Below, one piece after another: positions 33,635-45,180 of a DNA stretch of 64,000 bases. Within the stretch, counting starts at the first letter, position 1, and every line of letters starts with the position of its first letter. The stretch lies in contig CAXIPT010000002.1 in the NCBI GenBank assembly GCA_964030475.1, positions 15,366,590 through 15,430,589 on the forward strand, read 5' to 3'. The DNA is from Tethya wilhelma (taxonomy: Eukaryota > Porifera > Demospongiae > Tethyida > Tethyidae). The notes under the pieces are model-generated. The model saw only the letters and a list, made by a program, of their open reading frames with translations. It made no database searches and was not told the origin of the DNA. The position numbers were made by a program, and so were the translations under genes.

Positions 33635-34956
33635 CTAAAGCATAGTGAATGTTTGAATGCTGCGATGACGATTGTCTCTACCACAGTCATCTATAGTGGG
33701 TACAATCTTGAGAGTATGTTCACCAGTTGTCAGATTGACAAAGATTTGAGGACTCCTACCTAGAGTTTACAAAAGCAAGAAAATCTGATTATACAATAGT
33801 CAGTTCTCAGCTAGACTGTTTTGTAGAGATCAAACTAAAGCCTGTATCGCCTCCCACACACATACACATACAGCAGGAATAAAGCAAAGAAAGCCTACTG
33901 AGGAACGAGACTAAACATTATTTTTGCGTGTGCGCATGCACAAAATATTCACTGGGAGAGAGCCTGCATGGGAAGTTTGGCTATGTGTTCTTACATGACT
34001 GAAGTTCTTGTTTGTCCAAGCTGCACATAAAGGAGCCCATTTCACCAACTGAAGCAAACTCGGCAAATGCAGTCGTCCCAGCCACTGTCACACCATCATT
34101 GATGAAGTGAACACCACAAAACTCATCTTGTTCTATTTAAGTGAATTAGCAAAGCAATATTGAAATTGAGCATACATTACATCCTTCCTCGTTATAGTAT
34201 GATAAACGTACCAATGCGAATGGGTCGTCTAATAACGGTCCTCACTCCCTCAAAGGAGAAAGCCACAACACGAAGGATGTAGGGACGGTTGAAACGCCCA
34301 CAAAGTGAAACATCGCGAAAGATCACACTTCCAGAAGAACCTGAATATTATTACGGTGACATAATTATTATTAGGGTGGTGTATAATATTATGTATATTG
34401 ATCCCCGCACACTCACAGTCTTGTTGGGGTTGACCAGTGAGGGCACAGTGCATTGATCGGACTGGTCTGTTAGTTTCAATTTCAGCAATGATGTCATTTC
34501 CCTCCACACGAGGACTCTTGTTGATGAACCGGACTTGAAACTTGTCTGAAGTAAAGTTTAAGATTAGCTTATCATAGATAGATTTTTTATAAAGTTCATT
34601 AACCTTCATCATTGCATCTAAATTTATTGAGATTTCCTGAACTAGTTATTGCTTCATAGTTTGAGTTGGCCAATTCAACTGTAAAAATGATAGTTCCGCG
34701 GAAGTTACAAAGATAAAAATGTTTGAGTATGTACAGGGTGTGTGCAATAGTACAAACTAGCCTGGGTGTGAGGCTAATATTGCCTCATGCTCTTTAAATA
34801 CTAACCTGTTTCTTCTAATATTCTTACACGCACGTTAACACACTCCCTGTCTGAGTTGGGCTTTAATGGGGCAACAACCTGAAGCACTATCAGCACATCA
34901 GTTGGATCAACACCTGTTCCTTCAGTTAGCTCAAGAGCAAATTCTGTCCTGAATAA

Positions 34957-35041
<85 letters not shown>

Positions 35042-35761
35042 NGTCCTCACTCCCTCAAAGGAGAAAGCCACAACACGAAGGATGTAGGGACGGTTGAAAC
35101 GACCACGAAGTGAAACATCGTGAAAGATCACACTTCCAGAAGAACCTGAATATTATTATGGTGACATAATTATGTGTATAATATTATGTATATTGATCCC
35201 CGCACACTCACAGTCTTGTTGGGGTTGACCAGTGAGGGCACAGTGCATGGATCGGACTGGTCTGTTAGTTTCAATTTCAGCAATGATGTCATTTCCCTCC
35301 ACACGAGGACTCTTGTTGATGAACCGGACTTGAAACTCGTCTGAAGTAAAGTTTAAGATTAGCTTATCATAGATAGATTTTTTATAAAGTTCATTCACCT
35401 TCATCATTGCATCTAAATTTATTGAGATTTCTTGAACTAGTTATTGCTTCATAGTTTGAGTTGGCCAATTCAACTGTAAAAATGATAGTTCCGCGGAAGT
35501 TACAAAGATAAAAATGTTTGAGTATATACAGGGTGTGTGCAATAGTACAAACTAGCCTGGGTGTGAGGCTAATAGCCTATAATATTGCCTCATGCTCTTT
35601 AAATACTAACCTGTTTCTCCTAATATTCTTACACGCATGTTAACACACTCCCTGTCTGAGTTGGGCTTTAATGGGGCAACAACCTGAAGCACTATCAGCA
35701 CATCAGTTGGATCAACACCTGTTCCTTCAGTTAGCTCAAGAGCAAATTCTGTCCTGAATAA

Positions 35762-35796
<35 letters not shown>

Positions 35797-36609
35797 TGCC
35801 ATTGCCTAGCAACCAAAGTTTTTATAGGCTAATTCAGTGCCGGTTACTGGCTGGGTGGAGGTGACAAAAGAGTAGCTATGGGTCACAGTGACTCAATGGT
35901 AAACAAAATAATTGCATGACCCATAAATATAAGTGGGGGCACTCGACCATGCATCGAGCACCCCCCACTTGGATCATGTAACTGTAATATGTGTGTGTGT
36001 GTCCATGTATACACCTGTGAGCCATCAGTAGTATTGCACAGTCATAAAGTATATGGCATTACCTGAGGAATTCCCCTGTAGTAAATCTCACAAAGATAGG
36101 GAAGGGTGAGACATGAAATGGAGTAATGGTCGCACAGTCAAACAGTGAACCAGATGAGTTGTGTACACCAAGAGAACGCCCAATGACTGAATGGAAGAGA
36201 TGGTGTAATCAGTAGACGTTACTTCCAATAAAGAAAAAATTTAGTCATTTTGAGTGACTGTGTACTTAGAAATATTTTTAAGTGCACTTTTGAGAATTTC
36301 AAAAAATAACTATTAATAAACACTGTTTATATCCTGATACAACTGTCCATAGAAAAATTATAAACCTCAATTCAAAGTATAGGAGCCAGTCCTATATATA
36401 CTAACATACATTTAATTTACGTACTTGAGAAGGGTCCAGTTAGCTGAAGGTCTGGGTCAAGGAAGGAGTAGGTTGGACGATCAGGAGCATTGGAGGTGAT
36501 CCTGAGTCGACCGTGTTTGTTAGATAGATCACCACTAGCACATCTGAGTGTATGTATGAGTGTGTGTGTGTGGGTAGAGTGAGGGTAGCTGAGGGTAGGT
36601 GCATGGGTG

Positions 36610-36659
<50 letters not shown>

Positions 36660-37071
36660 CTAATGTAATAATGAATGCATATAAGACTGACAGTGCATTG
36701 GACAAAAACAGATAAAAATTTCACTATATAGCTAGCTGGTTGATTGAATATATCCACCAACTTTCCTGCTGTATGTACAACATACCTAAGAGGGTTTGTT
36801 GGGGAGCAGTCTTCACTGTAGTCACTAAACATACTACGATCACCATCTTCTGATGCATCAAGTGTACCTATATACACCAACTAAATCAATTATTGCCAGC
36901 ATGTATTGACATGCAGTGTCTAAAAAACAAACTAACACCTAATTTAATAAAATTACGCACCAATTGAAACTGGGTATGGATTGTAACGATCTCCAATACT
37001 GTCTTCACACGTTGAGCTGTCATCAGACGGATTGACGTACACAAACCAATCGTGATCACTGGTCTGTGTGC

Positions 37072-37108
<37 letters not shown>

Positions 37109-39432
37109 ATAAACAAGGTGTCTCACATCCATGTCCATGTCTGGGTAGTAGATGTCGACTATGATGGTCGTGTGGCCTCGGGATGCTTCCACTCCATCAT
37201 TTATGTTATCCTGTATCTAAAACAAGCAGAGAAGAATACACAATTAAACCAAATGGGGAAGGCTTGGGTATATATAATATATGGCTAGTTATTTGAGTAC
37301 TCAACTTGCTTACAACTTTGTGGAATACCTCCAACAATCAATAACATATCAGTTCATTCAGTGCTCTAATAATGCACGACTTACAAAGTAGACGGCTCCA
37401 TTAATGGCTCCAGATTCAGAACTAGAGAAGGATGCCTTAGCCTCAATGACATTCACTGGATTGAGACTAGGGATCCACAAGCTGCAAAGTCTCGATGAAC
37501 CGACCACACTCCTGAATGAAAATTCACTCTGAAAAAGTTATACAAACAATTTCAAACATACGGAGGAAACCTCCCAAAGTCTGCTCAGCTAAGTGTCTAT
37601 AGAAACTGGCAAAAGGCTGAGCCATACATGTATACACTAAGTCTTATACAAATTGCACCATGTCATAGGGTGTCTTGAGGTGGGAGGAGGTTGGAGGTGG
37701 GATTGGGAGGGGACTAGGGGACGGCGCTTTGAATGGCTGGGTCGGTCACACAGGGTAGCTGCAGGTGGATGCATTTGTTGATAGCAGTCATGTGTGCACT
37801 ACATGTAACATTTGTAGGTATACAACTACATGGGGTGCATGTACACTACTAGTGTAGTGACTACAATGAATGGTAGGTACAAAGGACAAAGGAACAAGGA
37901 ACTTAATGATTGGCTACCGAAGCATGATTGTACTATAGATGACCTTCTATACTGAGAGAAATAGGCACGATACAATCACAGCATAAGGGTATACCATAAT
38001 ATGATCACAGTCTTAAGCTGTCCCTCACATACAGTACCTGTGTGTACAAGAAATACAAACACCTCACCTTCAGGTGTTGAAATGACTCCTCTGGTGGTTG
38101 TCCTCACAGGCTGCAACCAGCTACTGTCATTTGGTGTAACACTAGACTCTCCTCTGGACAATTCTTTGGTGGCAGCTTCTCTACTAGTAACAGTGGGTAC
38201 ATGAAATCCTCCCCTGCTCACAGGAGATGGTTTGAATATTGGCCTGTATTTACCATCATCGAGTCGTTTGGTTGAATCAGAATTCCTTGCTGTTTGTTGA
38301 CTTGTACAATGAGGGGGTTGTGGTGGATGGCTTACTGGTTTTGTACAATCCCAGTCCTTATTAGTAGTCTCAATGCTACCAAGAACATTTTTTGCCGCTT
38401 CAAGTGATTCTCTAGAAATGTGCACTTTGGTCCCTCCAGCTGTTTGAAGGCCGGGGAAAGATGAGCTGGTGTCTCTGTTGAGAGTGGCTCGTGCTGCCTC
38501 TAATGATTCACTTGAAATGCTCACTTCAGTTCCACCTGCTGTTTGTAGACCAGGGAATCCACCACTAGCAGTTGATAGTGTTTTTGCATCAGAATCAAGA
38601 ACTCTTCTTGCAGCATCCAGGGACTCCTTTGAGATGTGTACATTTTGTCCACCTGCTGTTTGTAGACCAGGAAATCCACCACTAGCAGTTATCTTTGTGT
38701 CAGTATCAAGAACTCTTCTTGCTGCATCCAGGGACTTCTTTGAGATGTCCACTTTATTTCCACCTGCTGATTGTAGACCAGGGAATCTACCAGTACTACT
38801 TGGTAGAGTGCTAGTGTCACTGTCAAGAACACTTCTTGCAGCATCTAGTGATTCCTTTGAGACATGTACTTTGTGTCCACTTGCTGTCTGTAGGCCAGGA
38901 AAGTTAGCAGAAGTACTTGTGTTTTCATTGAGAACAGCCTTTGCTGCTTCCAATGACTCTTTGGAAATGACCACCTTGTTCCCACTGGCAGTTTGCAGGC
39001 CTGGGAATGTGCTGCCTTGAGGGATGTTTGAAGTGACTTGTGGAGCTTCAAATGGTTCCATACAAACATCCATTTCAGTTTCACTGGTTGTTTGAAGGTT
39101 TTGGAATTCATTTTGAGGATCTCTGGCTGTGTTTTCACCAAGAAGGCTTCTTGCTGCCTCTAGTGACTCCTTTGAAATGTTCACTTTCCTTCCACTTGCT
39201 GTTAGTAGGCCAGGGAACCCACTACTTCCAGGTTCAGGAGCTATGTCATCGAGTTTAGCTTTTGCAGCTTCTAATGCATCCTTCGAAACATTCACAGGGA
39301 TCCCACTGGCAGTTTGAAGACCCGGGAATCCACTGCCCAGAGGCACACCACTGTCAAGAGTAGCTCTGGTGGCTTGAAGTGCCTCTTCTGAAACACTCAC
39401 TAGATTCCCACTAGCAGTTTGAAGGCAAATTN

Positions 39433-39480
<48 letters not shown>

Positions 39481-39892
39481 CTAATGTAATAATGAATGCA
39501 TATAAGACTGACAGTGCATTGGACAAAAACAGATAAAAATTTCACTATATAGCTAGCTGGTTGATTGAATATATCCACCAACTTTCCTGCTGTATGTACA
39601 ACATACCTAAGAGGGTTTGTTGGGGAGCAGTCTTCACTGTAGTCACTAAACATACTACGATCACCATCTTCTGATGCATCAAGTGTACCTATATACACCA
39701 ACTAAATCAATTATTGCCAGCATGTATTGACATGCAGTGTCTAAAAAACAAACTAACACCTAATTTAATAAAATTACGCACCAATTGAAACTGGGTATGG
39801 ATTGTAACGATCTCCAATACTGTCTTCACACGTTGAGCTGTCATCAGACGGATTGACGTACACAAACCAATCGTGATCACTGGTCTGTGTGC

Positions 39893-39971
<79 letters not shown>

Positions 39972-41445
39972 ATAAACAAGGTGTCTCACATCCATGTCCA
40001 TGTCTGGGTAGTAGATGTCGACTATGATGATCGTGTGGCCTCGGGATGCTTCCACTCCATCATTTATGTTATCCTGAATCTAAAGCAAGCAGAGAAGAAT
40101 ACAAAATTAAACCAAATGGGGAAGGCTTGGGTATATATAATATATGGCTAATTATTTGAGTACTCAACTTGCTTACAACTTTGTGGAATAAAGCTACCTC
40201 CAACAATCAATAACATACCAGTCCATTCAGTGCTCTGTTGCACGACTTACAAAGTAGACGGCTCCATTAATGGTTCCAGATTCAGAACTAGAGAAGGATG
40301 CCTTAGCCTCAATGACATTCACTGGATTGAGACTAGGGATCCACAAGCTGCAAAGTCTCGATGAACCGACCACACTCCTGAATGAAAATTCACACTAAAA
40401 AGTTATACAAACAATCTCAAACATACGGAGGAAACCTCCCAAAGTCTGCTCAGCTAAGTGTCTATAGAAATTGGCAAAAGGCTGAGCCATACATGTATAC
40501 ACTCATACAAATTGCACCATGTCATAGGAGTTGAAGTAGACTATATGTACATCTTACCGCATGGTACGTGCAGAGATTGTGTTGGGTCCATATATTGGCA
40601 TATTGAACACATTGAAGGAGGCAAAAGGTCCCAGCTGATCAGAATACCTACACATAATAATGCATGCAATGTGAGGTACTAACCAATGGACTAGACGATG
40701 TTAAGGGTCCCTATACCTGTTCATCCAATCTCCTACTTGAAACCTGTCTGGTGTCATCCCTCCCTCTCCCTCGTAAAGATCATAGGGACTGTAAACATCC
40801 TCCTTCAAACACGACGTGAGCTGAGAACCAAACGATGAAGTGAGAACAGACAGCTGTACAATGTTAGAAGGAAGAGATGTAAATATACTATATAGCGGGT
40901 CAATTTGGCTGGCTTAAAATTTGGTGAATTCACATTTTAGGATGATTGGCAATATTAAATTTGACGATTTAATCGTGGATGCTGCATTATTATATGCATT
41001 TAAACTGTTTGGCAATTTTTAATTTGCAATTCGCCAATTCACCAAATTTACCTGCTATATGGTACATAGTTTAGCCGGACACACACACACACACACATAG
41101 CCTCGTTCCCAGGCTCCCCACCTACCTTACACATAAAAAAAGGGGCTCCCCCTTTACACATACGGAAAGAGGGAGAGGGGCTCCCCTCACATACCCCTTT
41201 CCTTACAGGTAAGATAGGCGGGGAGCCTGGAAACGAGGCTAACACACACACACACACACACTTTATAGAAATTATCATAATTTGTTAGAAGTTTACACTG
41301 ACTTTTTTCCAAGGCAATCGCATGTTACTAAGTAAACAATGTTCTCTCTATGGTGAGTACAATTCCCACTAATAATACAAAACACTGTAAAAATGCATGT
41401 GAACTACTTGAACTACTACTGTTGCTTAGTAACACACTGGCACAC

Positions 41446-41492
<47 letters not shown>

Positions 41493-44457
41493 CACACACA
41501 CACACACACATACACACACACACGCTCGCGTACATCATCAGTAGGGAGTCCTCTTGGTACTCCTAGCATGTTACTAAATCCATTGATGAGTGTGTCTTCA
41601 TAAGGTGAAGCCTGTGAAGCTTTCAAATATCCAGTGCCAGCAGAAAACAGTGTAAAGTTATGACTCTCCATCAGAGGTGCACATGCCAACGCAGGACCAC
41701 CTGTCAATAGTAGAAATATAATTATATGAAATTAAATGTATCATAGTCCACACCATAGGATCGTGAATAATATATAGCTGTCAATAGTATTAAATTTTAT
41801 GCCAACAACAAAACTAACTTTTTTTACTATTTAAAATTAATGAACACTGAAATTGTATACCTCCGGATCCATTAGGGATATGAATGACTAGCGATCGACC
41901 AACCACTTCATTCAGATCAAGAGCAGAGTCAGTGAAAAAGAAAGCCCCATTTCTGTAAGGGTCTGGTCGAGCTGTGTGATGCATTGTGTGTGTATGATAA
42001 CAAATAAAAACGATGTACAAAATTAAATGGTCTAATTAAATAATCCCAAACCTATATGGAGCTCACCTCATGCCTGCTCAGGCAAGTATGTCCTATGTAC
42101 ATTTTCTCAAGCAGATTGATAATAATACACAAACCTGGAATATTGATCCTGGCGTGTTTTCCAGTCAGATCTCCAACCTCACATCCACTAGGGGTGTCTG
42201 GAGTGCAATCAGTGGAGTAGCCCGATCTACTAGTGGGTCCCTGTCCCGTGGGGTCGTAGTGAGGACCAACATTGCCTTCTTCTGTGATGCCACACTCACC
42301 AAGACGATACTCCTCACCAGGCTACATATGCATGGTTGTAATTTTGGTTAGCCTATAGTTGCCAGGCAATTCAAACTTAGAAGAAAAAATATTCAGTTGT
42401 GAGAAGATTTAGAGCTTGCAATGGGAATGAGGCTACTGTAATTAATTTTGGTGACTTTTTATGTGTGGAGCTACCAGCTGTCAGCTATTATTGTGTCACT
42501 ATAGTAATTACAGTAACAGTGTTTGTAGTGAATTTCAGCCTTTGATGTCTGGTAGATAATTAGCGCTTCTATTTTTTAATGTAACTCTCTCTTCTAGCCT
42601 CTAAATTACTGCTTATAGAGCCTCAGATATAACTTGTACAGAACTGAATACAACAGGCAGCTCTTGCTGGCCAGCATGACAGCATTCATGGCTTTTACTG
42701 TGTATTGTGAATGACTGTATATGTATAGTCACAGTTTTTCTGACCTGTCGTTGATGAATGTGCCAGTTGTGGTCTTGAGTGCTCTCACTGTCATTGACCC
42801 AGAACAGTTTGCCAAAGATTTCCACATTATTACTGCCCACTTGCCTCATGTAGACTGTTCCAGCCACAGGGCTGAGAAATGTAGCTTCAAGAAGAGTTAC
42901 TTTGTCGAAAAATATATGCGTTATGTGTGTGTACAATGTGCGCAGTGTTGCTAAGTCTACGAATTTTATCAGTTATACTCTTTTTGGAATTACCATAGCC
43001 ACACATTAGTGCTTGGTTTGGAACTATAATTATGTATAAACATGTTCTAAACCAAGCACTTGTCGACCCATGTGTGGCATGCGAAAAACAGTAACTGATC
43101 ATCTCAAAAGCTATACTACTTACCTGTGGCATCACTCCCATTGTATAGACGAACTGTGCTACACACAAGATGCACGGATGAGTCTATGTGGTCGTGGATG
43201 TTGATGGGCCGGCCTACGATGGAGTATCGGCCACGGAGAGTGAGCTCTCCTGTGGTGTCTATGACATCAACTTGTCCATCGGGAGGAAGGGGACCAAATT
43301 TACCTTCTAGATCACCCACTTCACACCTATACATTATAGTATCAATGTATAAAATATTGTTGTTAAATTAGCTATAATATATTCCCAGGCCTTTAAATCT
43401 CCTCTTTGTGCAGTATATTATTAATGAAGAAAACATTTGCAAGAGAGGAGCCTGGGAACAAGCTTATAAGGCTAGTTGATAATCGTTTACGAACAGTGGT
43501 ATACATCCTAGTGCATGCATGGTTGTTAATATTACAATTAGTGTTCACCCTAAAGCTAGGTATGCGAGGTATAATACTATGCTTAATTAGCATTATTACA
43601 TCCGAGATAATAATCTGTTTTCATAAAATTTAATGCTAGCAACCATAAACTTTGTATCAACGCCATCAGTAATTCTGTCAAAACACATGAATTGATATGA
43701 GTGGGGTTTGAGTATATGCTCAGTATACAGTCGGGTCACTATGTGACTCAAAAAAGGCTCCATGCAGCAAACACTGGCTGCATGCTTCTGTAGCCAGTGA
43801 GCAAGAACCCAAGCAAAAGAGGACTAGTACTTAGCCATCAAAAAATTTTGGGATGAACACTGATTACAATCATGAATTCAAACTCACATATTAATATCAG
43901 CTGCACATCGAGCATCATAGTTTGAGTCGTTATTTCTTCCAAAAGGATCATAATGTCCACCAATTAGTTGTCCACCACACTGCACATCAGGAGACAAGGA
44001 CTGGTCCACTGGGAAGTGGTGGAGGTGCCAGTTGTGCATACCTGTGTATATGTATAGATGATTCGTGATGATCATTGAAACTTTGTCAGGATGATAGGTT
44101 TCATGGCCACATCAGCTATGTCTGCATTGAGACTGAGTACTAGCTATAGTACACTGTATAGCTAATTAAGCTATATATATAGCTGATCAAAATTAAGCTC
44201 AATGAACTTACCTCGTAATCCATCTAGGTTTGTATTGATCCTAATACTTCCATTCCCCAGGTCTGTAAATGTAATGTAGCCTTCAATTCCTTGGGCATTA
44301 AAAGTAGCAGTAGCAATTTCTTTAAAATATAAGACATTATTGTATAAAAAATTCTGTAATTCTTAATATGACCATTTATCTTACTATATCCAGCATGTGC
44401 TGTACACAACAGACTGAGGAGACTCAGGGTTTGCAAAGCAGTCATTAGATTCTTCAT
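33635..44457 (-). CDS. Secreted multi-domain protein with three Cu-only SOD-like repeats
   Basis: Exons (5' to 3'): 44385-44457, 44212-44319, 43888-44041, 43124-43326, 42745-42899, 42135-42321, 41861-41971, 41534-41700, 40717-40853, 40558-40647, 40251-40377, 39978-40079, 39782-39884, 39607-39688, 36425-36543, 36063-36186, 35611-35753, 35399-35473, 35212-35340, 34213-34338, 33995-34132 and 33635-33759; total 925 residues in frame. The signal peptide is followed by SOD repeat 1 (HNWHLH, GGHYDPF, NIHDH), repeat 2 (HNWHIH, GPHYDP, GRSLVIH) and a degenerate repeat 3 (HDWFVY, DRYNPY, GRSLGVH), then Cys-containing modules without a recognised family. Repeats 1 and 2 keep all four copper His; the zinc-loop His are missing, as in Cu-only SOD repeat proteins. 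No membrane anchor. This exon chain skips assembly duplicates (36612-37669 and 34213-35041). Confidence 0.87.
34213..35041 (-). repeat. Near-identical duplicate of 35043-35765, joined at an N
   Basis: The segment from GTCCTCACTCCCTCAAAGGA (about 34228) to the GT tract at 34962 recurs after the N at 35042 with only scattered substitutions. It carries copies of the same SOD-gene exons. The join is one N inside a GT tract of about 80 bases. This looks like two alleles placed in series rather than a genuine duplication. Confidence 0.8.
34962..35041. repeat. (GT)n microsatellite ending at an N
   Basis: About 40 GT units run straight into the N at 35042. Confidence 0.95.
36612..37669 (-). repeat. 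Duplicate of 39433-40528 (SOD repeat 3 exons)
   Basis: Exons encoding the third SOD-like repeat occur here and again at 39607-40377, nearly identical apart from GT tract lengths and a few substitutions. The match ends at GCACCATGTCATAGG in both (37669 and 40528). Between the copies lies the BRCA2 block. The duplication may be real or an assembly effect; the N at 39432 favours the latter. Confidence 0.8.
37670..39431 (-). CDS. BRCA2: BRCA2-like fragment with ten BRC repeats
   Basis: Exon 38068-39431 encodes about 450 residues with ten tandem units of 33-40 residues of the form FPGLQTASG-KV-ISKESLEAA. Nine are good and one, near 39040-39130, is degenerate; the first is cut by the N at 39432. 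BRC repeats bind RAD51 during homologous recombination. The human core is GFHTASGKKV; here the FxxA Phe is Leu in every unit (GLQTA), with an extra conserved Phe three residues before. After the repeats the exon ends at a strong donor (GAAG|GTGAGG). A next exon in matching phase begins at 37758 and runs open through the junction at 37669. The OB-fold domain and the rest of BRCA2 are absent from the window. Confidence 0.85.
39433..39478. repeat. (GT)n microsatellite adjoining an N
   Basis: GT tract directly after the N at 39432, joining the BRCA2-like exon to the SOD-gene intron. The homologous tract lies at 36612-36656. Confidence 0.95.
40885..41064. mobile_element. MITE, TATAGCGGG family
   Basis: Left TACTATATAGCGGG and right CCTGCTATATGGTA are inverted. 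The inside is built of TTTGGCGA/TCGCCAAAT-like words. In an intron of the SOD-repeat gene. Confidence 0.7.
41098..41241. repeat. Foldback element TAGCCTCGTTCCCAGGCTCC
   Basis: Best-preserved copy of the family: TAGCCTCGTTCCCAGGCTCC at the left and GGAGCCTGGAAACGAGGCTA at the right, flanked on both sides by CA repeats. Other copies are at 4475, 6470, 17102, 43378 and 60393. Confidence 0.8.
41440..41523. repeat. (CA)n microsatellite
   Basis: CA tract with a few interruptions, beside exon 41534-41700 of the SOD-repeat gene. Its proximity to the splice donor means length changes could affect splicing. Confidence 0.9.
43378..43474. repeat. Foldback copy, TAGCCTCGTT family
   Basis: ATTCCCAGGC…GCCTGGGAACAAGCTTATAAGGCTAG marks a diverged copy inside a SOD-gene intron. 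Confidence 0.55.
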
Positions 44458-45180
44458 CTCATGCTCAAGTGGCTCTTAGTCATTAAGTCATGATTTACTA
44501 AAGTTATTCATTACTCAGTCACTGTAAGAAAATACCGCAGGTGGGTGTGGCAATAAAGGTCAAAGTTCTTGTGAAACAGGGCTGGCCTGGCATGATGTGT
44601 TCTCTCTCTCACTACTGTGCGGATTCGCCGATGATGATCTGCTGTGATGGAACATTTGCCACTAGTTTAGTACTGTTCAAGGCATGAGAAAGGTACTACC
44701 AAGCAATTAATATGGAAGCCAGGCAGTCAACTACATCAGTATTCCTCAACCAATTGCAAGTTCAGTCATTCATTAAGGCCATAGTAGGAATAGAATGAAT
44801 GGGGATATCATTATGTACAAAAAGCTTGAGTAGCAGCTACATGCACTACATTATGCTAGAGGAGGCTAATGCGCATGCGCATAAAATGCCACTTGGATAG
44901 ATAATGACCTTTGAACTCTACCTACAAAGATGACACTGAGTTTCAAAGCTTTCTACTTTTTGTTTAGGTCTTTATAAGACAAGTAGTAAAATTTTATAAA
45001 AGTAACAGTGTAGGAATAGGTAGTGCTGTAAAAAGTAAGGAAACAAGACAAGACTCTGAATTTCGGCACATGACTTCAAGTTCAGTCTTCATCACCATAG
45101 TATAGACCTACAGGATCCTTTGTCTCCCAATTGTAAATTAAATGAAGTATATCAGCAATCATGCAGGCAACCTACATGTG
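44458..45180. other. Intergenic stretch upstream of the SOD-repeat gene
   Basis: Contains the NRF1-like palindrome TGCGCATGCGCA at 44870-44881, about 410 bp upstream of the minus-strand ATG at 44457. Otherwise no gene or repeat was recognised. Presumably holds the SOD-gene promoter. Confidence 0.5.

Noticed and set aside
38469..39020. Plus-strand repetitive frame opposite the BRC repeats
   Set aside because: Its periodicity comes from the BRC units on the minus strand, which match a known family.
41328..41544. Val-Cys and His-Thr repeat frames
   Set aside because: Microsatellite translation only.
42070..42351. Plus-strand frame at 42.1 kb
   Set aside because: Antisense to a clear SOD exon with HYDP and CEVGDL motifs.
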